NCBI RefSeq assembly: GCF_000350225.1
Contig: NW_005178809.1
Location: forward strand, 62,001 to 126,000
Direction of reading: 5' to 3'
Length of the DNA stretch: 64,000 nucleotides
Source: Chondrus crispus
Taxonomy: Eukaryota; Rhodophyta; Florideophyceae; Gigartinales; Gigartinaceae
In this document: positions 49,235 through 58,474 of the stretch, in pieces
Position numbering within the stretch: position 1 is the first letter of the stretch
Layout: each line of letters begins with the position of its first letter
Translations under genes and position numbers: made by a program
The notes under the pieces: generated by a model
The model's input: the letters and a program-made list of their open reading frames with translations, nothing else
What the model was told of the DNA's origin: nothing
Database searches by the model: none

Positions 49235-51136
49235 ATGGCAGGTTTCGTCGCCCCATCCATGCTGTCTGTGATACCACGCTGCACCCGTGCACACACAACA
49301 TTTCGTGGTCTCAGAATTTCACGTCGCTCTTATAGAACCTCCTTCAGTGTGTCACCTACGCCACCACTCTCCGTCTTATCCATGGTAACGACAGAAAAGA
49401 AGATAGGTGGCAAAAAAGAATCGCAAGCCAAAGGAAAGAGTGGGAAGAGGGTTAAGAAGGGCTCCTCTTCTCCCGGACTTCTCAGGGCACTAGAGAAGTA
49501 CGAACCAGTCATTGGCATTGAGTTTCATGTCCAGCTAGCCACCAAGACGAAAGCTTATTGCAGCTGCTCCACGAAAACCCCTCGCACACCCAATGTCAAC
49601 GTTTGTCCAGTTTGCATGGGGCATCCAGGTGCACTCCCGGTTGTGAATTCGAAGGTGGTTGAACTTGCTGCGAAGGCTGGAATGGCTCTAGGATGCGATA
49701 TTTCCAGTTATTCTCGGTACGATCGCAAAAACTACTATTACGTCGATACCGCCAAAAACTATCAGATTACGCAAGACTTGTTTCCGATAGCAACGAAAGG
49801 CTCAGTCCAGCTTCCAAATTCCGGAGGAGTCATCGGCGTCACTCGCCTACATATGGAAGAAGACTCGGCCAAGATGTCACATGAAGGAGCCGATGCGTCT
49901 GGGAGACTCACTGACTCTACCCATTCCCTGGTCGATTTCAATCGTAGCGGCATTCCTCTCGTTGAAATCGTCAGCGAACCTGATATTCGAAGTGGCTTGG
50001 AAGCCGCCGAGTATGGACAGGAAGTCCAGCGCATTCTTCGCTATGTTGGGACGAGCAATTGCAACATGCAAGATGGTAGTATGAGATGTGACGTCAATGT
50101 ATCCCTTCGTCTCAAGGGCACAAAAAAGTTTGGAACGAAAATTGAGCTCAAGAATCTCAATTCGTTTTCCGCAGCCCATAAATCAATAGACTTTGAGATT
50201 GAACGACAAGCTGAAATTCTTGACAGAGGGGAAACGCTGCAAATGGAGACAAGAACGTGGGATGAGAAAACCAATGAGACCCGGACAATGCGAGTCAAGG
50301 AAGGCGCAGCAGACTACAGATACTTCCCAGAGCCAGATATTCCACCCTTGAACCTGAGCGACTCGCAACTACAAACTTGGCGAGATACTTTGCCTGAGCT
50401 TCCCAACGAGAAGAGAGTGAAATATCAGGAAGAATTCGGACTGTCTGGGTACGACGCTTTCTTACTCTCTGACGACACACAGGTTGCGAAATATTTCGAG
50501 GATTCGATTGCAGCTGGAGCAAAGCCGAAGCAAGCGGCCAATTTGATCATGGGCGACATTACAAAAGTCTTGAAGTCTGAAAAAATAGGAATCAAGCTTT
50601 GTAAGCTTACGGCTGAAGGTCTTGCTGAAATGATTGGCATGATTGACGGCGGTGTCATCAGTAACAAGATCGCCAAGGACCTTGTACCGGAACTTGTCAT
50701 CAAAGGAGGCAATCCTGCGCAAATCGTTGAAGAAAGGTTCGTCGCTTCTTTGCAACATGACGTTTTTTCCCGTCTATTCCATGGCCTTTTCTGACCTCTT
50801 TTTTCTTACTCCTGAATCACTTCACAGAGATCTCAAACTAATATCCGATCCGGATGTTATAAGAAAAATCATCGAAGGCGTAGTTGATGCAAATCCAAAA
50901 GAGTTAGAGTCTTATAAGCAGGTAAGGATATGCTATTCGACTCGAGTATGCGTTGTAGGACACAAACCCGAGCTCGATTGTCGCTAACCTGAACTTCTTT
51001 ATTTCAACTTCCTTTCGCCATTCAGGGGAAAACAAGGCTCCTCGGCTTCTTTGTCGGAAAGACACTGTCTGCTTCTGGCAGCAAAGCAGACCCTACGACT
51101 ACCAACAAAATCCTGAAGGAGATTCTGGATTCATGA
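49235..51136 (+). CDS. gatB: Glutamyl-tRNA(Gln) amidotransferase subunit B, three exons
   Basis: GatB is the tRNA-binding/kinase subunit of GatCAB, which converts Glu-tRNA(Gln) to Gln-tRNA(Gln) in plastids and mitochondria. Exons are 49235-50736, 50828-50921 and 51026-51136; introns of 91 and 104 bp. 568 residues. I take the ATG at 49235 (ACCATGG, giving MAGFVAPSML with the F-motif); 49208 is an alternative. Core motifs: YEPVIGIEFHVQLATKTKAY, CPVCMGHPGALPVVN, RKNYYYVDTAKNYQITQ, HMEEDSAKM, DFNRSGIPLVEIVSEPD, MRCDVNVSLR and DYRYFPEPDIPPL. Splicing restores the YqeY-like tail DLKLISDPDVIRKIIEGVVD, NPKELESYKQGKTRLLGFFV, GKTL. The first donor is GTTCGT, unusual but the only one that keeps the frame and family sequence. 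Confidence 0.94.
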
Positions 51137-51682
51137 TTGAAACCATCTAATAGGTTTTCGCGCCACCCGGCAATACTTTCGAGCTTCTCTATTTGTCTGC
51201 CGCACCCGGAAGGTTATACTGTAATAGGACACGGCTGCCGCAGTGAAGGAGTCTTGTAAGGTTGGTGAATCTATTTTCCTGTCACTATGCCCATCTAACT
51301 TCGATTGTCCCCCAAGATTTGGACCTGACGGCTCTATGATGCATGTGTGGTTCACTTTGAGGCACAAAAAGCGCCTCCCTGACAAAAGGCTGCAAATCTG
51401 TAAATTTTTGATTTGGACCTCAAAACCAATTAAATATCTATCGGTGCTGCGGCGCTAGTCCATCGCATTACACCTTTCAAGGACCAAAGCGAGATGATGC
51501 GCGATGGCGAACCTACCACGTCACAAGCTGTGCATCGAGAAAGTGTACTTGATCCCTTCAGGCAGTTCCGTCGCTTCTTTTGACATTTTAGGAGCTAGTC
51601 TAAGTTGCGAATTCAGTGACAGCATCTGCGCAAGAGGTGGTGCATCCAGAAGTCATCTGAAGTTCAGTTTGAAGCAAAGAGA
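51137..51682. other. Intergenic region, nothing recognised
   Basis: About 550 bp between GatB and the next plus-strand gene. An ORF at 51243-51458 has no motif. Promoter of the next gene presumed. Confidence 0.35.
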
Positions 51683-52216
51683 ATGAGTGGTATGGCATTC
51701 AGTCCGTCGCTTGTCCTTTCCCCCTGTAGAGGATACCATGGCAATTTCATACATTTCAGCAAAACCACGCGTGTCTATCACGCAAATCGCGTTAAAGTCT
51801 CCAGGCGCTGGCACGCGTCATCAATCCCAGAGCCGGAACAAGGTGGCAATACGGCGGACGACGACGCGCTTAACCTGGAGCTCCGGAACAAAGTCAACGA
51901 ACTCTTCGGAAGCAGGCAAAATGTCTCCATAGAAATGGAAGCGGACTCGAACGTGCAGTTTAGGGTTCGAAAAAGAGAGGTTGAATATGAATATCGGCAA
52001 ACCAAAGCAGCATGGTCAGTCATCGGTTCCGTTGCCGCACTTTCTGTCGCAGCGGGCATTGCCTTCATTGTGCTCTACGCCACAGGTGCCGTCCATGGCT
52101 CCCCGAACGAGAGACGATACGACATGCCCACGTTTGGGACGACGTCCTACATCGATCCATACGAACTACTAGAAGAGGAGTCACAGTTTCAGGATGATCA
52201 AACCCTTTCGAAATGA
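51683..52216 (+). CDS. Putative plastid single-span membrane protein, unknown
   Basis: 177 residues from the ATG at 51683. The N-terminus MSGMAFSPSLVLSPCRGYHG, with more basic and hydroxylated residues up to about 50, looks like a plastid transit peptide with an early Phe. A hydrophilic region follows with LELRNKVNELFGSRQNVSIE, a likely helix plus strand. One membrane helix (SVIGSVAALSVAAGIAFIVL) lies at about 112-131, and a short acidic tail (DPYELLEEE) closes the protein. The NELFG-x-NVSIE type segment before a single helix is reminiscent of uncharacterised algal plastid proteins, but I cannot name a family. No intron. Confidence 0.65.
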   Translation: MSGMAFSPSLVLSPCRGYHGNFIHFSKTTRVYHANRVKVSRRWHASSIPEPEQGGNTADDDALNLELRNKVNELFGSRQNVSIEMEADSNVQFRVRKREVEYEYRQTKAAWSVIGSVAALSVAAGIAFIVLYATGAVHGSPNERRYDMPTFGTTSYIDPYELLEEESQFQDDQTLSK

Positions 52217-52460
52217 TCGTCTTCCACAACGCAAGTGCACAGGCCTGTAACATTCTGTACTATTTGTTTATTGCTCTTATTGCTCTCTTTTTTGGGCTGT
52301 ACATTACAATGACCTTCATGTAATGGAGCCCAGTGGGTCGGGGTGCTGCTTCAGTAAAAGAATGGCACCTAGTATATCTTAGAAGAAGAAAAGGTTGTGA
52401 TGCCCGGGGGAGGGGCTAGCTCATTAGGCCAAGGTCATACATGTAAACTTCACGAACGCA

Positions 52461-53237
52461 CTACTTCCGTCCCCTCCCCCTTTTCCCTCTTCCGCCCTTT
52501 CGCCCACTACCATGTCCCGGGGTCGATGATGATGATGGTGCGGTTTCTTCAGGTGCAGGTTGAGACAACTGGAAATCAAACTGCCCTTTGGTGACACGAG
52601 ATAATTCTTTCATAAGGAGGTCATATGAGAGCATTTCAATTTCAAACTTTGCCGTATCTCCGTAAACCTCCCGGTTGACACGTGCATGCTTCCTTATCGC
52701 TGATGAAACCGCACCGGCAAGAGAGGTAGCGACTGTGACTGTTCCTTCCATTATACCAGCGCTCTTCTTCATTGGCATGACAGCCGTAAGCCTCTCGATC
52801 ATTCCAGTGACTTGCCTATCTGCGTCGACGTCAACATCGATACGCAACTTTATGCGTTCCAACGCATTCTCGATGCGCGTCGTCGGCAGAGGACGCCCTT
52901 CCGGGGACGAGTAATTCTTCTGAATAGAAGCGATAATTTCCTGACGCTTGGCATCCAACTTGGCCTGCCGTTCATGGGCACTCTCCTGCGCATCACCCTC
53001 ACGGAGAATGATGTCCAAGGCCCCATTCACGTCTTCAGAGCCGAAGGCGTCCTTGATTTGGTCGGCGCTCGCTTTTGTCCCCTGACTGGCATTTGTCCAT
53101 ATTCTTGGGACGATAACCACGTCGTCTATCCTCTTGATTGAGCCATCGCGATACTTGTTCACCGCTCCTTCATTGACCATCACTTCGAAGGTGGTCCTTC
53201 CCTTCTTCATGCGAACAAGCATGCCTTCTGACGCCAT
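52461..53237 (-). CDS. SBDS: SBDS ribosome-maturation protein
   Basis: SBDS/Sdo1 works with EFL1 to release eIF6 from the pre-60S subunit in the cytosol. 258 residues, ATG at 53237, normal length. Domain I reads MASEGMLVRMKKGRTTFEVM, NEGAVNKYRDG, VPRIWTNASQGTKASADQIK and DAFGSEDVNGALDIILREGD; SAHERQAKLDAKRQEIIASI leads into domain II (PLPTTRIENALERIKLRIDV). Domain III (AVMPMKKSAGIMEGTVTVA) follows and the tail is Gly/Arg/Lys-rich. It is rather divergent from animal SBDS, and the basic RGG-like tail is unusual. Its first 14 codons and upstream DNA recur in front of the METTL7-like gene 1.3 kb away (54501-55110), where they form a new gene start. Confidence 0.88.
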   Translation of the reverse strand: MASEGMLVRMKKGRTTFEVMVNEGAVNKYRDGSIKRIDDVVIVPRIWTNASQGTKASADQIKDAFGSEDVNGALDIILREGDAQESAHERQAKLDAKRQEIIASIQKNYSSPEGRPLPTTRIENALERIKLRIDVDVDADRQVTGMIERLTAVMPMKKSAGIMEGTVTVATSLAGAVSSAIRKHARVNREVYGDTAKFEIEMLSYDLLMKELSRVTKGQFDFQLSQPAPEETAPSSSSTPGHGSGRKGGRGKRGRGRK

Positions 53238-53680
53238 GTCTTGGTTGCAGTTGTTGGAAGATAATGGGAACTGAGATGTGTTCTCACTTTCAGTGTCGGT
53301 ATTCGCACTTACGAAAGGAAAATTGTAGTGCCTATTTGTAGAGTGTGGAAGGAGTACATGCAGACAAAATCCCTTTTGAGCAAGGGACTTAAGGGTTCTT
53401 ATTCAGCAAAGTGAAAGATATGCTCTGGATTGCTTGATATCAGTTTCCTATAGTTAGCTTCAAAAACCGAGTTCTGGTTTAAAAAAATCGTGTTCGGGAA
53501 ACGTATCTCACCTCATCCAGTTTCTTCTGAAACGTGTGCTTGTTTAACAGGTGCTCATGTTCAGATCTGGACGATCTTGTTTTCGTCGCTTCCTTTAATT
53601 CTACTTCAATCTGTCTATTTGGTCCGCGCGCCGGGCCAATCTGACGCATTGGCAAATATCTCTTCGCTTACTCTGAAGTG
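53195..53680 (-). repeat. SBDS 5' segment, copy 1 (source)
   Basis: The SBDS first codons and upstream DNA. Matching blocks in copy 2 (54501-55110): CCCTTCT-CATGCGAAC at 53205/54511, TGTTCTCACTTTC at 53280/54593, and a block from TTCAG-TC-GAC-ATCTTGTT to AAATATCTCTTCG at about 53560-53670/54989-55091. Same orientation, diverged and interrupted by indels. Confidence 0.75.
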
Positions 53681-53754
53681 CAGCCGTCGTTTTGCAACTT
53701 GCAAATCGAGAATCTCACTGTATCCTATCTCTTACGGTATCCCATTTGCTCTAA
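53238..53754. promoter_or_regulatory. SBDS upstream region
   Basis: About 520 bp from the SBDS start to the duplicated Cys-cluster fragment. It should contain the SBDS promoter, and most of it is repeated upstream of the chimeric METTL7-like gene. Confidence 0.5.
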
Positions 53755-53884
53755 TGACGTCAAGCGGACTTTCAGACATTTTCTATTTCCTTATGCCACA
53801 TCCACATCTCAAATGTGTTCGGGGAAGCCAGCCAGGAGGCAATGCAATACGAAAACCTTACGAAGGTTCCTTTCGAGCACACCC
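53755..53884 (+). pseudogene. 3' fragment of the Cys-cluster (YkgJ-type) gene
   Basis: About 130 bp nearly identical to 57731-57878, the last part of the intact gene: GACTTTCAGACATT, CCACATCCACATCTCAAATG, TGTTCGGGGAAGCCAGCCAG, ACCTTACGAAGGTTCCTTTC. It has no start, no Cys cluster and frame-changing differences at its 5' edge, so it is a passenger of the duplication. It overlaps the 3' end of the METTL7-like copy antisense, as the intact pair does. Confidence 0.88.
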
Positions 53885-54500
53885 AGCAATGTGGGGACGA
53901 ATAAGACACCATGATCCCCCGACACCAAACTTTTCATATTGCACCTCACTGAATCTAAACCTTGAGCCCTGCACATTCTCCAAAATGCTTGCTGTGTCTC
54001 GGTTCAGATGACATCCGTCGGCAAGAGCGCCCTGAAGGGGATTTAGCAAGTTCTGTACAAGGCGAAAAACAGGACGGGACCGATCCGCAATGACGTGTTC
54101 AATGAAAAAAAGTCGTCCCCCTGGCTTCAGCACACGCAGAACTTCTTTTAACGTCTCACACGGATCCCGGACGCTGCACAACGTTAATGTGATAATCACC
54201 ACATCGCAGCTTTCATCTTCAACTGGGAGTTGCTCCCCCACCCCGCCAACCACACGAAGCTCTATTCCGTTTTCTCTGGCTTTCTGCATTGCATACGGCC
54301 ACATGTACTCATTTGGATCGACTCCTAGCACGTGTGTGCCTTTCTGTAGAAAGCGAAGATTCGGGCCGGTCCCAATGCCGATGTCTACGACTGTCTCCGA
54401 TGACAATATTTGAGCGAACAGCTTACGTTTGACAGCTGCAATACTTTTCTCGTACTCGAGCATTCTAGTCTCCATAAATTCGGCAAAGGACTTTTGCCGA
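53755..54500. repeat. Segmental duplication, copy A (METTL7-like body)
   Basis: About 746 bp matching 57731-58474 in the same orientation with only scattered mismatches. It contains the Cys-cluster gene's 3' tail and the methyltransferase body. It ends abruptly at CGGCAAAGGACTTTTG, where SBDS-like sequence takes over. Confidence 0.9.
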
Positions 54501-54547
54501 CTGATTCGTCCCTTCTGCATGCGAACGAACCTTCCCTCTGGTGCCAT
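53858..54547 (-). CDS. Chimeric METTL7-like methyltransferase (SBDS start)
   Basis: 229 residues, ATG at 54547. From residue 17 on it is almost identical to the gene at 57832-58677: QKSFAEFMETRMLEYEKSIA, VVDIGIGTGPNLRFL (SAM motif I), LGVDPNEYMWPYAM, GGVGEQLPVEDESCDVVI, LKPGGRLFFIEHVIA, ADGCHLNRDT, SWCLIRPHIAG. This pattern is that of METTL7/TMT1 methyltransferases. The first 14 residues MAPEGRFVRMQKGR match SBDS MASEGMLVRMKKGR at 10 positions, and the DNA upstream matches the SBDS upstream region. The protein therefore lacks the N-terminal extension of its parent and is probably cytosolic. The frame is fully open, which argues for a working or very young gene. Confidence 0.85.
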   Translation of the reverse strand: MAPEGRFVRMQKGRISRQKSFAEFMETRMLEYEKSIAAVKRKLFAQILSSETVVDIGIGTGPNLRFLQKGTHVLGVDPNEYMWPYAMQKARENGIELRVVGGVGEQLPVEDESCDVVIITLTLCSVRDPCETLKEVLRVLKPGGRLFFIEHVIADRSRPVFRLVQNLLNPLQGALADGCHLNRDTASILENVQGSRFRFSEVQYEKFGVGGSWCLIRPHIAGCARKEPS

Positions 54548-55110
54548 GGTGTGGTTGCCGTTTGTCGGAGATACATGAACAGGAACGGAGCCGTGTTCTC
54601 ACTTTCGGTGCCAGGATCCGGGCCTTGGAAAGGAAGTATTTGACTTTTCTTGATAGACTATCGCAGCTGGACGCTTAGATGGAACTGGTGGCTTTTGGAG
54701 ACGCGGTTTAGAATGCGGACAGAGAGTGCGCTGGCCGTCGCTGTTTTGCACGACGGACTTTATTCAAGGTTTTGTCTAAGCAATGGATGGAGGTGCTCAC
54801 ATTGTCATAGTTTTTTTCTAGAACAACATTCTGGATTAAAAATGCTTTTGGCGAAATATTATTCCCAAACAAGCATTTCTTAACCTGAATGACTTGAGAC
54901 ACATGCAAAATACATGTATGTGTCTCACATCGACGATGTGAGACACATACAAATTCTAATGGAACGCATGATTGTTGTAGGGGTGGAGCTTCAGGTCCAG
55001 ACAATCTTGTTCCTTGCACTCTTTAATTCTATTTCAAAACTTCTATTTGGTTCCCGTGCCCGGGAAAATGACTCATTGACAAATATCTCTTCGTTTGGAG
55101 TCACTCAACA
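54501..55110 (-). repeat. SBDS 5' segment, copy 2 (in front of chimeric gene)
   Basis: The partner of 53195-53680, now supplying the start codon, first codons and upstream DNA of the METTL7-like copy. A hairpin at 54917-54949 has no counterpart in copy 1. Confidence 0.75.
54917..54949. repeat. Near-perfect palindrome
   Basis: 16-bp arms (TATGTGTCTCACATCG and its complement) separated by one base. A further GAGACACAT unit lies just upstream, near 54895. Confidence 0.9.
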
Positions 55111-55831
55111 ACCCTAAAAAAGTTTTTCAATTGTTTCAAAACACTTTGCGCCTTAGCAGGTAGCAAAATGATGTGACTGGTGTACGACATCCGTAGCAAG
55201 TCTGCTTTTATCCACAACTTCGGGAACATTGCTGCTCCGCAACGCTGGATGTGTAGTTTACTGCCAGCCCTGCTCCAGCCTCATCGATGTGAGGAGGCTG
55301 CCAAAACTCATTCTTGATGCATGACTGCTTCATGCGGGGAGCCGTCCCTCTGATCGTCCCAGTTCGCCCTTATCTCTCACAGTTGCCTCTTCCACAGGCG
55401 CCAAGTCCTCGTTTGACCTCATGTATTGTTCTTGGTCAGAGACAGCATCAAGAGGCCTGAGCGGTGCAAAAAAGATATGTGTTTGGGATCCCAGTGGGTT
55501 CCGGATTAGCAGTAGAGCGGCGAAGCGAATTTCGAAATAGGCGAGATTGCAGTAAAATGAATGTCCTGCGTTCCGCAGCAAATAGTGTTCTCCAATTACG
55601 CCGCACCACGTGCACATGTGCGCTGTGGCGAAACAGGAAACAAATCGAAAGGGGGTCCTGCAGTACAACCACCGATACTCCAATAGAGCACCTGCTATTT
55701 TGTAGTTTTCGAACCACGATTCCCTTCTTTATCCGGCATCCTGTATACCCCAGCTCTATTTCTATTCGGGAATCTCGTAGGCGGCATGCACATTCGAGCC
55801 ACGCGCCCTTCGTTGCGCGTATCGGGTCGCT

Positions 55832-55935
55832 CCTATTCTCCCGATTCCACGTGTTCTGATATGAATCAGTATCTTCAAACATTCCTATTCCCCTGAATGC
55901 ACGTGTTCCAATATGAATCGGCATTTTCAAGCAAC
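55832..55935. repeat. 52-bp tandem repeat, two copies
   Basis: Units at 55832 and 55884 begin CCTATTC and share CACGTGTTC and ATATGAATC blocks. Diverged, non-coding as far as I can see. Confidence 0.8.
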
Positions 55936-55990
55936 CACTGACACTTCGTCGTAACCATCCTATTTGCAAGGAGAACCCAGCATCAGCAAG

Positions 55991-56902
55991 CTATAACCTT
56001 TCCAGCTCCATACGAATCTGACGCAAACGATGTTCAAGACCTTTTTTCGCCTCCGCTTCCGTGCGAATCGAAAGCAAATTATCTATTAATCGCTCGTAAG
56101 TCTCAAGTACTTGCCCCTTCGCGAGGGCAAGGTCAGTACTATCCAGAAGCCTTCCCTTTGCCTTCGAAGCAACCCCCTTGAATTTACCTTCTAGCTCTGT
56201 AATCTCATTCTCCAACTCCTTCATGTCTTGGACGGCGTCCTTCTTGTCATGATATCTTGCTCCGAACATTAACATCATCATAGATCCATCGCGCAAACCT
56301 GCCTCCGCCAACGACATATCATCCATTAAAAACCGCCCTTTATGAAGAAGCTTCATATCTCTCGCAGCAGCATTCATGCCATCTAGACCAGCTACGTGCA
56401 CCTTCAGCTCCCCAACGGTTGCACTTAATTCGACGTTTGCTCGGAAGCGTTCTCTCCCCCTTTTGAGAAGAACTTTCGTCTGTCCCGCTTTCGCAGCATC
56501 ACCGCGAACTTCTTGATTGGTGGGCGAAGCATTACATGCTGATGCTGATGCTGATGCTGATGCTGATGCAGATGCAGAATCTCCATCAGCCGACTGTTCT
56601 CGCATTGCGTCAAGAGCAGCGTTATCCTGGCTTATTTTCACAGATTTCTCAGCTTGCAGGTCAGCTTCTCGTTGCTTTGCTGTCACCATCGCCATCATTT
56701 TCGCCCCTGACATCACTTTCGCCGACTCCAGCGTTGACGCATCGTTCAGGAATTTTCCTTTGTAGAGTAATCGGAGTCCGCCATCCACCATTCCCGCCTT
56801 TGACTCCACTTGCTGCCGCAGGGCGCTGACAGTCATGTCTGGAGAGCAATCCGCCCGGATAATATCCTTCCCCTTGCTTACTCGCACTATGAAAGAATCC
56901 AT
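55991..56902 (-). CDS. Tandem ubiquitin-like protein with BAG-like C-terminus
   Basis: 303 residues from the ATG at 56902 (MDSFIVRVSKGKDIIRADCS). Two ubiquitin-like domains are visible. The first spans about 1-75 (TVSALRQQVESKAGMVDGGL, RLLYKGKFLND). The second spans about 140-220 (TVGELKVHVAGLDGMNAAAR, MKLLHKGRFLMDDMSLAEAG). They are joined by a linker with an (SA)n run. The C-terminal 75 residues are helical (ENEITELEGKFKGV, LETYERLIDNLLSI, HRLRQIRMELERL) and resemble a BAG domain, which binds the Hsp70 ATPase and acts as nucleotide-exchange factor. Plant BAG1-4 have one ubiquitin-like domain; two in a row is unusual. The BAG assignment is less certain than the two ubiquitin-like domains. 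Confidence 0.7.
   Translation of the reverse strand: MDSFIVRVSKGKDIIRADCSPDMTVSALRQQVESKAGMVDGGLRLLYKGKFLNDASTLESAKVMSGAKMMAMVTAKQREADLQAEKSVKISQDNAALDAMREQSADGDSASASASASASASACNASPTNQEVRGDAAKAGQTKVLLKRGRERFRANVELSATVGELKVHVAGLDGMNAAARDMKLLHKGRFLMDDMSLAEAGLRDGSMMMLMFGARYHDKKDAVQDMKELENEITELEGKFKGVASKAKGRLLDSTDLALAKGQVLETYERLIDNLLSIRTEAEAKKGLEHRLRQIRMELERL
56537..56578. repeat. Hexanucleotide microsatellite in coding sequence
   Basis: TGCTGA five times followed by TGCAGA twice, coding Ser-Ala repeats on the minus strand in the linker between the two ubiquitin-like domains. Length changes would be in frame. Confidence 0.95.
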
Positions 56903-57326
56903 GGTGAATGCACTAATACCGACGGCTGCGAAAGGAGTAGAAGAAAACTGTGACGACAACTCTGTTTTGGATGAGTCTCTTCATGTTTTTGATTCGCTGT
57001 AGAAGGAGAAAAATGACTGAATAATGCAAGTTTGATTAGTGCTTCCTCGAAATATGGGCAGCGCCTTAGCTTTTGTCCCTCATTTAAAGATTAAACTAAC
57101 AGTCTTAACTAGACAAGAGGCCCTTTACTAAGATATTCAATTAACGCCGCGTTCTCATCCGGTTCAGCAGAATGCCTAATTGAAATCGCGGCCAGATTTT
57201 GGTCCGAATAGATCACCCCCCTTGCTCCTGACGACCGTCCAACCGTTCTACTAACGATTGACCACCGTGGCTCGAAAGACAGGTACCAAGTTCGGAGCTC
57301 CAAATGCACTTTAGTGAAGGATTGAA
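56903..57326. promoter_or_regulatory. Divergent region, BAG-like / Cys-cluster gene
   Basis: About 420 bp between two starts, presumably both promoters. No element recognised. Confidence 0.4.
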
Positions 57327-57878
57327 ATGATTCATGAGAGAAGTTCTGCAAGAGACTTGTCAGCTTTCGTTGCCCCATGTGTATTCGGCCTTCGGCAGGG
57401 CTTCAAAGCACCTGCTCCCCGGACAGCTGAGAGCCAAAGAGGGACAAGAGCGCACCTTTCTATGCGGGGCACGGACCGGAGAGCTAGTGTGAAACCGGAA
57501 TGGAAATGTATGAAGGGTTGCGGTGCATGTTGCAAACTAGGAGATTTCGATGAAGAGGTCATCAGCGACATGTTGCAAAAAGAGGAAGATGTCGTGGAGT
57601 ACCTTGGCATGATTGGAGAAGATGGCTGGTGCAAATGGCTTGATACATCTACCCGACAGTGCACAAAGTACGACGAAAGGCCACGGTTTTGTAGAGCAAC
57701 TCCCGAAGTGTTCGAAGAGTTGTATCACGTTGACAAAGCAGACTTTCAGACATTTGCTATTTCTTGTTGCCACATCCACATCTCAAATGTGTTCGGGGAA
57801 GCCAGCCAGGAGGCAATGCGATACGAAAACCTTACGAAGGTTCCTTTCGGGCAAACCCAGCAATGTGAGGACGAATAG
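57327..57878 (+). CDS. YkgJ-type Cys-cluster (zinc/iron-chelating) protein, plastid
   Basis: 183 residues, ATG at 57327. The N-terminal 55 residues, with LSAFVAPCVFGLRQGFKAPA, look like a plastid transit peptide. The domain begins WKCMKGCGACCKLGDFDEEV with a C-x3-C-x2-CC cluster (Cys61, 65, 68, 69). DGWCKWLDTSTRQCTKYDER and PRFCRATPEVF follow. This is the pattern of the CxxCxxCC/YkgJ family, thought to bind zinc or an iron-sulfur cluster; homologues occur in plants and cyanobacteria with no agreed function. Its last 47 bp overlap the 3' end of the METTL7-like gene antisense. A 3' fragment is duplicated at 53755-53884. Confidence 0.85.
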   Translation: MIHERSSARDLSAFVAPCVFGLRQGFKAPAPRTAESQRGTRAHLSMRGTDRRASVKPEWKCMKGCGACCKLGDFDEEVISDMLQKEEDVVEYLGMIGEDGWCKWLDTSTRQCTKYDERPRFCRATPEVFEELYHVDKADFQTFAISCCHIHISNVFGEASQEAMRYENLTKVPFGQTQQCEDE

Positions 57879-58474
57879 GATTCCATGATCCCCCGACATC
57901 AAACTTTTCATATTGCACCTCACTGAATCTAAACCTTGAGCCCTGCACATTCTCCAAAATGCTTGCTGTGTCTCGGTTCAGATGACATCCGTCGGCAAGA
58001 GCGACCTGAAGGGGATTTAGCAAGTTCTGTACAAGGCGAAAAACAGGACGGGACCGATCCGCAATGACGTGTTCAATGAAAAAAAGTCGTCCCCCTGGCT
58101 TCAGCACACGCAGAACTTCTTTTAACGTCTCACACGGATCCCGGACGCTGCACAACGTTAATGTGATAATCACCACATCGCAGCTTTCATCTTCAACTGG
58201 GAGTTGCTCCCCCACCCCGCCAACCACGCGAAGCTCTATTCCGTTTTCTCTGGCTTTCTGCATTGCATACGGCCACATGTACTCATTTGGATCGACTCCT
58301 AGCACGTGTGTGCCTTTCTGTAGAAAGCGAAGATTCGGGCCGGTCCCAATGCCGATGTCTACGACTGTCTCCGATGACAATATTTGAGCGAACAGCTTAC
58401 GTTTGACAGCTGCAATATTCTTCTCGTATTCGAGCATTCCAGTCTCCATTGCGTCGGCAAAGGACTTTTGTCGA
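57731..58474. repeat. Segmental duplication, copy B (source)
   Basis: Partner of 53755-54500. It covers the 3' part of the intact Cys-cluster gene and most of the METTL7-like gene. Since both genes are complete here, this is the likely source. Confidence 0.9.

Larger units (their letters stand above)
54548..55990. other. 1.4-kb region upstream of the chimeric gene
   Basis: Holds SBDS-copy sequence (to about 55110), a hairpin (54917-54949) and a 52-bp tandem repeat (55832-55935). The long minus ORF at 55448-55969 runs through the tandem repeat, has no motif and is not called. Confidence 0.45.

Noticed and set aside
55448..55969. Minus-strand ORF of 173 codons
   Set aside because: Runs through a 52-bp tandem repeat and SBDS-unrelated intergenic DNA, no motif, and is matched by an equally long ORF on the other strand.
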